Below, in pieces: positions 49,320-57,995 of a DNA stretch of 64,000 bases. Location of the stretch: positions 13,818 through 77,817 of the forward strand of contig DASZRW010000053.1 of the NCBI GenBank assembly GCA_035549015.1. The letters run 5' to 3'. The DNA is from JAFDZV01 sp035549015. Lineage in GTDB: Bacteria; Bacteroidota; Ignavibacteria; OLB7. Below the pieces are notes generated by a model, which saw nothing but the letters and a program-made list of their open reading frames with translations, searched no databases and was not told where the DNA came from. Numbering within the stretch: the stretch's first letter is position 1; each line of letters starts with the position of its first letter. The position numbers and the translations under genes were made by a program.

Positions 49320-49973
49320 ATGCTCAAGCGTGATTACATACTGACGATGGTGGAACAGCTCGGCTATGTGCTGGCCCGCGTGCTGTTTCTGAAGGAGACT
49401 CGGCGGTTCGACGTGGCCGAGGTGGAGGTGCAGGACTTCCTGGGCAAGATCTTCGGCATCGGGGCCAGGGCGTTGCGCGAGGCCGGCGAGGAACAACTGC
49501 ATGAGCTCTGCATGGAGGAGGGGGAGTTCCAGCCACATCGCGCCGTTGCCCTTGCAAGCCTTCTGAAGGAGCTCGGTGATATCGACTCCCGCCGCGACGA
49601 TGCGCAGTACGAGCCGTGCGGCAGCTACGAGCGTGCACTGCTGCTGCTGCTCGATGCGTACGGCGAAGGAAGGGTTGCGCTTCCGCTGGATGCGGTGGAC
49701 ACGCTGGAGCTGATGATCGAGCGCTGCGCCGCATGCGGGCTTGGCCCATCGGTTCAACGGCGGCTGCTCCACCATCTGGAGCTTACCGGATACTATGCCG
49801 ATGCGGAGGACCTTCTGTACGAGATGCTGGATGCGGGGACTGCGGATCGCGACCGCGACGCGATCCCCTTCTACCAGCGCCTGCTGGGCCGCAGTGATGA
49901 CGATCTGCTCTCCGGCGGACTCCCGCGCGAGGAGGTGGAGGAGGGGATGCGTTCCGTACGCGCGCGCGAGTGA
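49320..49973 (+). CDS. DUF6483-like cytoplasmic protein
   Basis: 217 residues from the ATG giving MLKRDYILTMVEQLGYVLARVLFLKE, an N-terminus I associate with DUF6483 proteins. No signal peptide or membrane segment. The chain is helical and acidic, with paired helices such as YERALLLLLDAYGEG, RRLLHHLELTGYYADAEDLLYEMLDAG and FYQRLLGRSDDDL that look like degenerate TPR-type helices. Function is unknown. It lies 64 bases after the TPR gene, so the two may be co-transcribed. Confidence 0.65.
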   Translation: MLKRDYILTMVEQLGYVLARVLFLKETRRFDVAEVEVQDFLGKIFGIGARALREAGEEQLHELCMEEGEFQPHRAVALASLLKELGDIDSRRDDAQYEPCGSYERALLLLLDAYGEGRVALPLDAVDTLELMIERCAACGLGPSVQRRLLHHLELTGYYADAEDLLYEMLDAGTADRDRDAIPFYQRLLGRSDDDLLSGGLPREEVEEGMRSVRARE

Positions 49974-50010
49974 TGCCACGCGGCCGTACGCTCCATTCGG
50001 CCCGGCGTTG

Positions 50011-50018
50011 TAAGTTTG
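50011..50018 (+). promoter_or_regulatory. Candidate -7 element upstream of the membrane protein gene
   Basis: TAAGTTTG is an exact TAnnTTTG match 34 bases before the start at 50053. A good -33 TTG is not seen at the expected distance. Confidence 0.4.
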
Positions 50019-50052
50019 AGAGTTCAACAGTTCATGCCAGGATATTTTCTCG

Positions 50053-50643
50053 ATGATCCCTCCTGAACCCTCCGCCGATTCAGCCTTCGATATCTTCGCG
50101 CAGCGCCTCACACCCGCCCGTGCCCGCGACTTTCAGATGATTCATGCCGGCATTGCATTCGCGTGCATGTTCGGCCTCGCCGTCAACTTCTTCCTTTACG
50201 GACTCGGCAGCGAGAGCCCTCCTGCCGAGGGGCCGGTTGCCTTCATGTGGCTGCTCACCTATCTCTTCATCGGCCTGGTGGTTGTCTGCGCCGCCGTGGC
50301 TGCCGTTCTTCCTCGCTGGCTACTCAGTCCCGGGCGCCTGCGCGCAGGCCTTGCGGCTGCGGGGGAGAAGGGGAGCGCTGGCTGGGCCGAGAAGGGATTG
50401 CGAATGCTCCGAACCGCGCTTGCCGTGCGCCTTGCCTTCCTTGCCGGCCCATCGTTGATCGGCCTCGTGCTCTCCCTCTTCGCTCTCCGCATCGGCGTGC
50501 TCTTCTACAATCCGGAGTTCGCGATCCTTGCCGTTCCCGTCTGCATCACCCTCGTCTATCTCGGATCTACCTTCCCTACGCACGACCGTCTGCTTGCGAT
50601 GGTGAAGTCTCGAATCGTTGCGAAGCTCGGTCCGGAGATGTAG
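50053..50643 (+). CDS. Predicted integral membrane protein, four transmembrane segments
   Basis: 196 residues. Hydrophobic segments are at about 30-50 (GIAFACMFGLAVNFFLYGLG), 62-88 (MWLLTYLFIGLVVVCAAVAAVLP), 125-150 (LAFLAGPSLIGLVLSLFAL) and 150-172 (FAILAVPVCITLVYLG). The short N-terminal soluble part and the central amphipathic loop carry no catalytic motif I recognise. The family is unknown. It has its own putative promoter. Confidence 0.6.
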   Translation: MIPPEPSADSAFDIFAQRLTPARARDFQMIHAGIAFACMFGLAVNFFLYGLGSESPPAEGPVAFMWLLTYLFIGLVVVCAAVAAVLPRWLLSPGRLRAGLAAAGEKGSAGWAEKGLRMLRTALAVRLAFLAGPSLIGLVLSLFALRIGVLFYNPEFAILAVPVCITLVYLGSTFPTHDRLLAMVKSRIVAKLGPEM

Positions 50644-51136
50644 TGCATCGTACGCAGGAAGCCGCGCCGTTGGAAACGCACCGTGCCAAACGTTGCGGCT
50701 GCCCGGCGGTGCGCGCGCAACATGTCGCGGCACGATACATCTCCGCAGGCGATCAACGCGTCTCCGGCAGTTGCCACCCATGCCTCGATATCTTCATTCG
50801 GTAGAACGTCTGCCGCGAGCTGTGCCGATCTCTCTCCCGGGAGCAGTCGCCCTGGAGACCTTGCACCATGCGGAGTGTGAGGCAGACCCCATCCGAAGGA
50901 ACGATGGCCCGCCGCCGGACGTACATCTCGTTACTGCAACCTCGGTGCCTGCTCTCCGATAGAAGTGCCCTGCCGCGCTATCGCGGCCAACGTACGTATC
51001 GGTGTTATCGCGGCGGCGAAAGGAGAGTGGTGTGCGGTTTCGAGATTCACGGCGCCCGGCTTCAATCCAGCTTCTTGTTCGTTACGTAGAAGGCTCGCGA
51101 GCACCTCTCTGATCGCATACACACAGGAGACAATGC
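50644..51136. other. Intergenic region before the cytochrome gene
   Basis: 493 bases. Short open frames exist on both strands but none has a ribosome binding site together with a plausible protein. No RNA gene signature was recognised. AGGAG for the cytochrome gene lies just before 51137. Confidence 0.4.
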
Positions 51137-52048
51137 ATGAAGAAGTTTCTCAAGTGGACGGGGATCACGCTCGGCGGCCTTGTTGGGCTGCTGCTGATCG
51201 CCGGTATCGTTATCTACTTCGGTACGGATGCTCGCCTTACCAAGAAGTATGAGATCGGTGTAAAGCCGTTCACTCTCTACAGCGATTCCAGCACGGTCGC
51301 TGCCGGACGCCAGCTCGGCAACGGCGTTGCGGTCTGCACGCACTGCCATGGCGACGATCTCGGCGGCAAGGTGGTGATCGACGCACCGGTTGGTTTCGTT
51401 GCAGCACCGAACATTACGTCGGGCGAGGGAAGCGTCGTGCGCAACTTCAAGGATAGCGACTGGGTGCGCGTGCTGCATCACGGTGTTGCTCCGGACGGCC
51501 GTCCGGTGGTGATCATGCCGGCCGAGGATTACCAGAACCTCAGCATCGAGGAGATCAATGCGCTGGTGAGCTGGGTGAAGAGCATGCCGCCGGTGAACAG
51601 GCCGTCGCCGCCGAGTTCGTTTACCATGCTTGGCCGTGTCCTGTTTGCCTTCGGTGTGCTGCCGAAGCTTCCGGCGGAAGTCATCGATCACAACGCGCCG
51701 ATTCCGCCCACCGCGGTGCCGGGCGTGAACCCGGCGTACGGCCGGCATCTGGCGCTGACGGCCGGCTGTATCGGCTGCCATGGGCCTACGCTTTCCGGCG
51801 GCCAGATCCCGGGGACGCCGCCGGACTGGCCCGCTGCGGCGAACATCTCGCAGGATGCGACAACCGGCATCGGCACCTGGAGCGAGGCGGACTTCATCCG
51901 TGCGCTCCGCGAGGGGAAGCGCCCCGACGGCCGGACGCTCGATACGCTCATGCCGTGGAAGAACACGCGCCTGATGAAGGATGACGATCTCCGCGCGCTC
52001 TATCTGTACCTGAAGACCATCCCGGCGAAGCCGTTCGGCGGCCGCTGA
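51137..52048 (+). CDS. Membrane-anchored diheme cytochrome c
   Basis: 303 residues with AGGAG before the start. An N-terminal anchor (WTGITLGGLVGLLLIAGIVIYF, about 7-28) would hold two periplasmic cytochrome c domains. Heme-binding motifs are CTHCH (67-71) and CIGCH (211-215). Candidate axial Met residues are in VVIMPAEDYQNLS (first domain) and DTLMPWKN (second). Each domain ends with the usual LxxLxxWVKSMPP / LRALYLYLKTIPA helix. It resembles the cytochrome subunits of periplasmic dehydrogenases. Role: electron transfer; the partner is not in the window. Confidence 0.9.
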   Translation: MKKFLKWTGITLGGLVGLLLIAGIVIYFGTDARLTKKYEIGVKPFTLYSDSSTVAAGRQLGNGVAVCTHCHGDDLGGKVVIDAPVGFVAAPNITSGEGSVVRNFKDSDWVRVLHHGVAPDGRPVVIMPAEDYQNLSIEEINALVSWVKSMPPVNRPSPPSSFTMLGRVLFAFGVLPKLPAEVIDHNAPIPPTAVPGVNPAYGRHLALTAGCIGCHGPTLSGGQIPGTPPDWPAAANISQDATTGIGTWSEADFIRALREGKRPDGRTLDTLMPWKNTRLMKDDDLRALYLYLKTIPAKPFGGR

Positions 52049-52472
52049 GTTCTACTCCCGGAGTTGTTCCGGGGAAGAGGTTCGGGGGATATCCCGCGGC
52101 AATGCACCGCCGCGTGCCTGGTTTGTCCGGACGCGCGGCGGTGCGCCGTTGCGGCAGCCGGCCGGGGATCGCGAACACGGGGCCGCTGTCCCAGCCTGGC
52201 CGGCTCATCCGTCTCCACCTTCCACCTGCGGACCGGACCCACGCCCCGCCGGCTTCGAATCGTCTTCCAGACTGCATCGGAGCTCCGGGCGATGGAGACG
52301 GATGCATCTCCGGAGGCGTTTGCGTCACATGCCGGAGCGGAGAGTGGGCCGCATCGTTTTTCAGTTCTCATTTTTTCGGTACGTTCGCGCCGCATACCCT
52401 GCGTATCTCGAAGCGCCGCGGCCGATACGTGTGCCGATCGGGCCACGTACTCCTATATTTGCCGTTCGTTCA
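52049..52472. other. Intergenic region before the acylphosphatase gene
   Basis: 424 bases. A T-rich segment (GTTTTTCAG and ATTTTTTCGG, about 52350-52381) may mark a transcript end. The -7 box of the acylphosphatase gene is at the right end. No gene is supported. Confidence 0.4.
52454..52461 (+). promoter_or_regulatory. Candidate -7 element of the acylphosphatase gene
   Basis: TATATTTG, an exact match to TAnnTTTG, ends 11 bases before the ATG, so the leader would be only a few bases long. The following string CCGTTCGTTCA resembles the one after the -7 box at 57447. Confidence 0.5.
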
Positions 52473-52745
52473 ATGCCGGCCCGTCGATACATAGTTTCCG
52501 GACGCGTTCAGGGCGTAGGCTTCCGGTACTTCGTGAAAACGATTGCCGAAGCCTTCGACATCTCCGGCTCGGTTTCCAATCGTGCCGATGGCGGCGTGGA
52601 GATCGTTGCCGCGGGTACGCTCGAGAACCTGCGTGCCTTCAAGGAGCAGGTGGAGCTTGGGCCCGCGGGCGCCCGCGTGGACCGCGTCGAGACCGAACAT
52701 CTTCCGGACGAACGATACAGCGGGTTCGCGATCGTACGGCAGTAG
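52473..52745 (+). CDS. acyP: Acylphosphatase
   Basis: 90 residues, the standard length. YIVSGRVQGVGFRYFV is the substrate-binding signature with the catalytic Arg, and SNRADGGVEIVAAG carries the catalytic Asn. The C-terminus ends in YSGFAIVRQ, as is usual. The enzyme hydrolyses acyl phosphates such as carbamoyl or acetyl phosphate. The start was placed here because the upstream open sequence is non-homologous and a promoter box lies right before the ATG. It is followed by a TDH-type epimerase gene after 43 bases. Confidence 0.93.
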   Translation: MPARRYIVSGRVQGVGFRYFVKTIAEAFDISGSVSNRADGGVEIVAAGTLENLRAFKEQVELGPAGARVDRVETEHLPDERYSGFAIVRQ

Positions 52746-52788
52746 TGAAGGACAACAACCGACAACACAATATCCTTGCAGAGACTCA

Positions 52789-53826
52789 ATGACTGATAAA
52801 CCGGTAGTCGTGATATCGGGAGCCGGCGGAGAGATCGGGCACGGCCTGATCCAGCGCATCGCAGCGGAGGGGAACTACAGCATTCTGGCGCTGGACCTGC
52901 GCCCACTCGATCCGGATCTGGCGAAGTTGTGCACCGAGACGGTGGAGGGTTCCATTCTCGATACGGCGCTGCTGGAGGCTCTGGCCTCGAAGTATCGGGT
53001 CGCGGGCATCTTCCATCTCGCCGCAATGCTCAGCACCAGCGGCGAGGCGAAGCCGGAGCTTGCCCACGAGGTGAATGTGCAGGGGACGCTGAACCTGCTG
53101 ACGTTCGCGAACGGCGAGGCGAACAATGCCGGCGCCAACGTTCGCTTCCTCTTCCCGAGCTCGATTGCCGTGTACGGAGCGCCGAGCATTTCCGCGAAGG
53201 AGCAGGCAGGCAGGATCACCGAGGAACAGTTCCTGATGCCGACTACCATGTACGGCGTCAACAAGCTCTCCTGCGAACATCTCGGCCGCTACTACACCCA
53301 TCACTACCGTCAGCTCTCCTCCGATCGCGATCCCTTTCACGTCGACTTCCGGTCGCTCCGCTTCCCGGGTCTGATCAGCGCGTTCACGGTTCCATCCGGC
53401 GGAACCAGCGACTATGCCCCCGAGATGCTGCATGCAGCCGCGAAGGGAGAGCCGTATGCCTGCTTCGCGCGGCCCGATACCCGCATCCCGTTCATGGCGA
53501 TGCCGGATGCGATCGACGCTCTGATGAAGCTCTTCGAGGCGCCGGCCGAGGCGCTTACCACGACCGCATATAATGTCGGCGCGTTCTCTCCGTCAGCGGA
53601 AGAGGTGCGGTTGAAGACGCTGGAGGCATTCCCGGGCGCGGAGATCACCTATCAGAACGATGTGAAGCGCCAGGGCATTCTGGACACATGGCCCGCGGAC
53701 GTTGACGACCGCCGCGCGCGCGCGGACTGGGGCTGGGCTCCGGAGTACGACTTCGATCGCTCGTTCAACGAATATCTCATCCCGAACATCGCACGTCGTT
53801 ATGCGCTATCGGGGACGGGTTCCTAA
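52789..53826 (+). CDS. L-threonine 3-dehydrogenase-like NAD-dependent epimerase (short-chain TDH type)
   Basis: 345 residues from the ATG giving MTDKPVVVISGAGGEIG. This extended-SDR enzyme has the Rossmann motif GAGGEIGHGLIQ, HLAAMLSTSGEAKPELAHEVNVQGTLNL in short form, PSSIAVYG for the catalytic Ser and MYGVNKLSCEHLGRYY for Tyr-x-x-x-Lys. The DFRSLRFPGLIS and TSDYAPEMLHAA segments fit the SDR-type threonine dehydrogenase/UDP-glucose-epimerase-like family that oxidises L-threonine to 2-amino-3-ketobutyrate. TATCCTTG ends 10 bases before the start and may be its own promoter. Confidence 0.82.
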   Translation: MTDKPVVVISGAGGEIGHGLIQRIAAEGNYSILALDLRPLDPDLAKLCTETVEGSILDTALLEALASKYRVAGIFHLAAMLSTSGEAKPELAHEVNVQGTLNLLTFANGEANNAGANVRFLFPSSIAVYGAPSISAKEQAGRITEEQFLMPTTMYGVNKLSCEHLGRYYTHHYRQLSSDRDPFHVDFRSLRFPGLISAFTVPSGGTSDYAPEMLHAAAKGEPYACFARPDTRIPFMAMPDAIDALMKLFEAPAEALTTTAYNVGAFSPSAEEVRLKTLEAFPGAEITYQNDVKRQGILDTWPADVDDRRARADWGWAPEYDFDRSFNEYLIPNIARRYALSGTGS

Positions 53827-54134
53827 CCTCGAACTGTACGCTGCCGTTAAGCACGTGAGGATTTTCACGGATCGGGCAGGTCGAAGCGATGGTTCCCAAT
53901 AGATGGAGACGCGTCGGGCCTCGGCGTACTAACAAAAAATCACCCGCAGGAGACCTTGCGTTTGAACGAAAGATCTCTAACTTCGCGCCCCGTTCACAGG
54001 GGCGTAGTGTTGCCCCAAACCCTGGGATCCTCCACGTGGGTCCGATGCAGGGCAACGCTGTTCCCGGTAGCGCTTCCGAGTGCAGACATCAGATCAATTT
54101 TATCGCAACCAAATCAACCAGAGGAGTACGCTCT
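53827..54134. other. Intergenic region before the small acidic protein
   Basis: 308 bases. It includes a small inverted repeat (CGCCCC with GGGGCG, about 53988-54005). AGGAG at about 54122 is the ribosome binding site of the next gene. No gene is supported. Confidence 0.4.
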
Positions 54135-54365
54135 ATGTTGTGGACACCTGAGCTAGCCGCCTATCTCGAGGATGCGCCGTGGCCGGCGACAAAGGAGGAG
54201 CTGCTCGATTTTGCCAACCGCACCGGAGCACCGCTGCAGGTGATCGAGAATCTCCAGGAACTGAACGACGAAGAGGATGAGGTATATGATAGCATCGAGG
54301 ATATCTGGCCGGAGGCCATGAATCACGATGATCTTTTCTTCGAAGAAGATTCGGAAGATTACTAG
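54135..54365 (+). CDS. Small acidic DUF2795-like protein
   Basis: 76 residues from an ATG with AGGAG 8-9 bases upstream; the frame is open far upstream but the leading part is unlike a protein. The sequence has the DUF2795-type pattern: LAAYLEDAPWPATKEELLDFANRTGAP, then VIENLQELNDEEDE. Nearly one third of residues are Asp/Glu and the chain ends DLFFEEDSEDY. Likely cytoplasmic and soluble; the molecular role is not established. Confidence 0.75.
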   Translation: MLWTPELAAYLEDAPWPATKEELLDFANRTGAPLQVIENLQELNDEEDEVYDSIEDIWPEAMNHDDLFFEEDSEDY

Positions 54366-54852
54366 GAAGCTGCTTCACGACGTCATCTGCGTGTTCGCAC
54401 GCGCGAACGCGATGGTGGAGCATCGCCGCCGCGGCGACCGGGGCATTGCTTCGGCGCGGCTGCCGGAGTGCTCGGCGGTTGATCGTTGTGATGGGATGGT
54501 TGCACCACGGTGGTGCATCCTCCCGAGGCGCGGAGGCGGGTTCTCGCAGGGCTCGTGCGGTGCCTGTCAAATCCGGGGAAGCACTCGGCAGTGTTATTGA
54601 CGCGGCCTGCTTCCCCGTGTTCGTTTTCGGGCCAGCGCTTCGGGCTTGCGTTGTGGGTTGATGATTGCACTCGGCGATGGTCACGGTTGCGACGATGCCA
54701 TGCAATGCTCGCCTTGTTCCCGGCGAGCGATAAACCCTCGTAACTGCGGTGGTGTCAAGCCGGTCGGCGCGCGCGGCGCGGAACCGGCAGCCGGGGCGCA
54801 GAGGTGGGCAGCCGGATCGCCCGGCATGTTCGCGGCGCCCGTTCGCAAACGC
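54366..54852. other. Intergenic region before the outer-membrane protein gene
   Basis: 487 bases with no supported gene. A perfect small hairpin TGCACCA-CGG-TGGTGCA lies at 54501-54517. Frames crossing this stretch are Arg/Pro-rich and lack start signals. Confidence 0.45.
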
Positions 54853-57330
54853 ATGCACCAGAAACCAGGATCATATCGTCGGCGCTCCCCGTGGCATCAC
54901 TGCCGTTGGCCTCTCGTGCTGATGGCGATCGTGCTCCATGGAGCCGCATGGGCACAGGGGCCGGGAGGGAGTGCGCCGCCGGTGTTCTCGGGACGCGCGA
55001 TCGTGAGCTCCGTTCATCCGATCCTGGTTGACGTGCGGCTGAAAGGGAACTCCGCCATCGACGACGATCAGGTGCTGGCACATATTCAGACCCGCCCCAC
55101 CCACACGCCGCTGATCAAGCAATACTATCTGCTGCTGGCGGATCTCCTGGAGGAGAACCCCACGGTGCCGCGTACCTACCGCATGATCGGGCGCGACTCG
55201 CAGCCGTATTCCAAGTACCCGATGCTGCGTCGCGCCATCGACAGCCTTGGCGGCGAACTTCGCTACCTGAATACCACGCTTCTGGACAGCGATGCGCTTC
55301 GTATCCAGCATCTGTACAACGACTTCGGCTATCACGATGCCGTGGTCACCTATTCGCTTACGCTGGACACCACGCGAAACACCTCCATCGTGACGTTCAA
55401 TATCGTCGAGAACAAGCGGTATCGGTTGCGAGGCCTGACCTACCTTGGAATGGATGCGGTGCCGAAGGATATTCGCACCAGGATCACACGCCAGGAGAAG
55501 GTGAGGCTTGGGCAGTACTTCACCCTGAGCGACCTCTCCGCGGAGACGAACCGCGTTGTCGCGGAACTGCGCAACAACGGCTATCCTTATGCGGTCACGC
55601 GCCAGATACTCGTGCTCAATGCCCGTGCACAGGACAGCATTTCGGGCGTTCCGTACGACAGCGCCGTCGTCTTCATCTATACCGGCGGACGATATCGCTT
55701 CGGGCCCACGACCTATACCACCGAAGGAGTGGTGGACGCGAGCACGTTCAGCGAGGAGATGATCATGGTGCAGCGGGAGTATGTGGAAGGGGAGTGGTAC
55801 AGTCGCGACAAGGTCGACCAGACGCTGGAGAATCTCTACTCGCTCGGAGCGTTCGACCTCGTGACCATGGACACCGTGCGGAGCGGAGTGGACAGTGTGC
55901 TGGCGATGCGCATCCACGGAAGGTTGCGGGCGCGCAACGATCTGCGTGTCGGCGGAGATATCGGCTACGAACGGCGTCTGGACCAGTACGTCCTCAACGC
56001 CAGCCCGAATGTCTCCTACAGCCGTTTGAATGCCTTCAACTCGGGAGGCCACTTCTCCATCTCCAGCAAGGTCTCCGTACCACTCACCGACCTTACCGGG
56101 ATCAGCCGCTTTTTCAGCGGCGCGCAGGGTGGCGTCACCACCTCCATGTTCTTTCCCTCCGTGGGCCGGCAGCGGCGACAGAACATGAGCGTCTCCGCGA
56201 GTTACGACAATGGTGTGGAAGGAAGCATCAACGCGCCGGATGGTTCGATATCGGTGCTGCGCGACGAGCAGTATCGTGCCGGCATGGATCTGCAGCTGCA
56301 GTTCCCACGCTACACGCTCTTCACATCGCTCACGTTCCATCTGACGCTGGAGCAGACGCGGTCGTACGATGTGCGGCAGTTCCTGGAGACGTTCGCCAAG
56401 AGCGTCGCGCAGGAGGTGTCCAGGTCGCCGTCGCTGTGTGATTCCTCCTCCACCTACAATGTCGTGTTCGATCTGCTTCGCAGCCAGGTGTTTCGTCCCG
56501 CGGTGCTGCAGGGGGATGACCCCACCCTTCTCTCCAGCAACGACGCCGCCGCGCTCGACAAGTTCAGCGCGTTGAAGCAGACGATCGTGCTGGGAGGAAC
56601 GCTGACGATGGACACACGGGACGAGGTGTTCGTGCCGAAGAGCGGCCATGCCATCGATCTGAAGCTCGAGGGAGGCCTCACCGGTCTGGGTGCCTCGGGA
56701 TATTTGAAGACCGACCTGAACATACGTTTCTACTCCCCCGTGCCGGCCGGGACCGGCGCGGCGCGTCTGCGGATGGGATATATCCAGGAGTTCGGCGCCG
56801 TTCCGTTCACCCCAACCTCCAGCCGCTTCATTGCAGGCGGCGCAAACAGCGTCCGCGGCTGGGTGGAGCGCGACATGCTTGCAACGCGCCCGCCGGATCT
56901 GGTGACCACACCGGACTGCGAGACTGCCATTGCCAATGCCATCGATGAACGAAGCACCAGAATTCTGGGTGGCCTGGCGGTGCTGGAGGCAAGCATCGAG
57001 CATCGTGCGCGCCTGTTCAACTTCGTCGCCAACTCCGTGCTGGCGCGGCAGTTGAACCAGCTTCAGCTTATCACCTTCGTCGATGCCGGGAACGCATTCT
57101 TCCGCGACAGCCGCGACAAGTCCGTCGTGAAGTTCTGGGAGAACATCGGCGTGGACTTCGGGACGAGCATCGGATACGATACGCCGGTGGGACCGTTCCG
57201 CTTCGGCGTGGCAACCAGGATCTACGATCCGCTGGACCCCTCGCTCACCACCACGCGCGAGCGTCTGGTGTTCAATCGCAAGTTCGGCAATACCTTGACG
57301 ATGCATGTCGGAATCGGGTACGCCTTCTGA
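54853..57330 (+). CDS. BamA/TamA-type outer-membrane beta-barrel protein with POTRA domains
   Basis: 825 residues. A long signal peptide ends with LVLMAIVLHGAAWA before QGPG. POTRA-like repeats follow up to about residue 390, with VDVRLKGNSAIDDDQVLAHI, the NIVENKRYRLRGLTYLGMD strand pattern and YVEGEWYSRDKVDQTLENLYSLGAFDLV. The C-terminal half is beta-barrel: FIAGGANSVRGW is the conserved loop-6 VRGW motif of Omp85 proteins, and the chain ends HVGIGYAF with the C-terminal Phe beta-signal. It would insert or translocate outer-membrane proteins. Because the organism should also have a canonical BamA elsewhere, this may be a second Omp85. The start at 54853 could alternatively be 54826. Confidence 0.85.
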   Translation: MHQKPGSYRRRSPWHHCRWPLVLMAIVLHGAAWAQGPGGSAPPVFSGRAIVSSVHPILVDVRLKGNSAIDDDQVLAHIQTRPTHTPLIKQYYLLLADLLEENPTVPRTYRMIGRDSQPYSKYPMLRRAIDSLGGELRYLNTTLLDSDALRIQHLYNDFGYHDAVVTYSLTLDTTRNTSIVTFNIVENKRYRLRGLTYLGMDAVPKDIRTRITRQEKVRLGQYFTLSDLSAETNRVVAELRNNGYPYAVTRQILVLNARAQDSISGVPYDSAVVFIYTGGRYRFGPTTYTTEGVVDASTFSEEMIMVQREYVEGEWYSRDKVDQTLENLYSLGAFDLVTMDTVRSGVDSVLAMRIHGRLRARNDLRVGGDIGYERRLDQYVLNASPNVSYSRLNAFNSGGHFSISSKVSVPLTDLTGISRFFSGAQGGVTTSMFFPSVGRQRRQNMSVSASYDNGVEGSINAPDGSISVLRDEQYRAGMDLQLQFPRYTLFTSLTFHLTLEQTRSYDVRQFLETFAKSVAQEVSRSPSLCDSSSTYNVVFDLLRSQVFRPAVLQGDDPTLLSSNDAAALDKFSALKQTIVLGGTLTMDTRDEVFVPKSGHAIDLKLEGGLTGLGASGYLKTDLNIRFYSPVPAGTGAARLRMGYIQEFGAVPFTPTSSRFIAGGANSVRGWVERDMLATRPPDLVTTPDCETAIANAIDERSTRILGGLAVLEASIEHRARLFNFVANSVLARQLNQLQLITFVDAGNAFFRDSRDKSVVKFWENIGVDFGTSIGYDTPVGPFRFGVATRIYDPLDPSLTTTRERLVFNRKFGNTLTMHVGIGYAF

Positions 57331-57446
57331 GCGGTTCGGCTTCGTTGTTCCGTCTCCCGGGCGGTATCGGAACATGCTCCACCACTGAGGCGCGCTCTCG
57401 CCCGGTAACAGCATGCACCCGCGATACGAATTTGCCGTGGAGATGA

Positions 57447-57454
57447 TAATTTTG
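57447..57454 (+). promoter_or_regulatory. Candidate -7 element of the zinc-ribbon gene
   Basis: TAATTTTG matches TAnnTTTG. It lies 51 bases before the start at 57506 and is followed by CCGCCGTTCGTTCATG, similar to the sequence after the acylphosphatase box. Confidence 0.4.
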
Positions 57455-57505
57455 CCGCCGTTCGTTCATGTACCGAATCACATACAATCACACGATCGAG
57501 GAGCC

Positions 57506-57955
57506 ATGCCCACATACGAATATCTATGCAGGACCTGCGGACATCGCTTCGAGGTTCTGCAATCGATCAATGCCGATCCGCTGACGCACTGTCCAGTAAA
57601 GGAGTGCGTGCAGGAGGACGAAAGCCTGAAGGGAACCGGAGAGGTGACGCGGCTTGTGAGCGGCGGAGCCGGCCTGGTGTTCAAGGGGGAAGGATTCTAT
57701 CTCACGGACTATGTCCGAAAGGGGAAGGGGGAGGACTCGGGGAAGAGCGGCGCCTCCGCATCGTCGTCATCGAAGCCGGCATCGAGCGGTTCATCGGCAG
57801 AGGGCTCGGCCGGTTCCTCGCCGGCAGGTGGTTCCTCGTCGGAGGGCGGTTCATCGGGCGGGGGCACGTCCGCGAAGGGAGGCTCCACGGGCGGAGGCTC
57901 CACGGGCGGCGGCTCCACGGGCGGCGGCTCCACGGGCGGCGGCTCGCCGGCGTGA
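57506..57955 (+). CDS. FmdB-type zinc ribbon protein with Gly/Ser-rich tail
   Basis: 149 residues; GAGGAG precedes the ATG. The N-terminal 70 residues are the FmdB/CxxC_CXXC_SSSS ribbon: MPTYEYLCRTCGHRFEVLQS with the first Cys pair, THCPVKEC as the second pair, then TRLVSGGAGLVFKGEGFYLTDY. The rest, from about residue 78, is Ser/Gly/Ala low complexity ending in four or more GGGST units encoded by 15-bp DNA repeats. Small zinc-ribbon proteins of this type are common and mostly uncharacterised. The gene is convergent with mreD, 40 bases away. Confidence 0.82.
   Translation: MPTYEYLCRTCGHRFEVLQSINADPLTHCPVKECVQEDESLKGTGEVTRLVSGGAGLVFKGEGFYLTDYVRKGKGEDSGKSGASASSSSKPASSGSSAEGSAGSSPAGGSSSEGGSSGGGTSAKGGSTGGGSTGGGSTGGGSTGGGSPA
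57881..57945 (+). repeat. 15-bp tandem repeat encoding GGGST units
   Basis: Four copies of GGCTCCACGGGCGGC (the first with A at the last base) plus a partial unit. The unit is in frame, so copy-number change alters tail length only. Confidence 0.88.
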
Positions 57956-57995
57956 GCCGCCGGCGATGCCTGTTGCCGTGCCGGCGTTGGATGGA

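Noticed and set aside
50618..50962. Small frame between the membrane protein and the cytochrome
   Set aside because: It overlaps the end of the preceding gene, lacks a ribosome binding site and has the composition of a random GC-rich frame.
54871..57414. An 847-codon - strand frame opposite the Omp85 gene
   Set aside because: The + strand frame has a signal peptide, POTRA repeats and a beta-signal. The - strand frame is His/Arg-rich without motifs.
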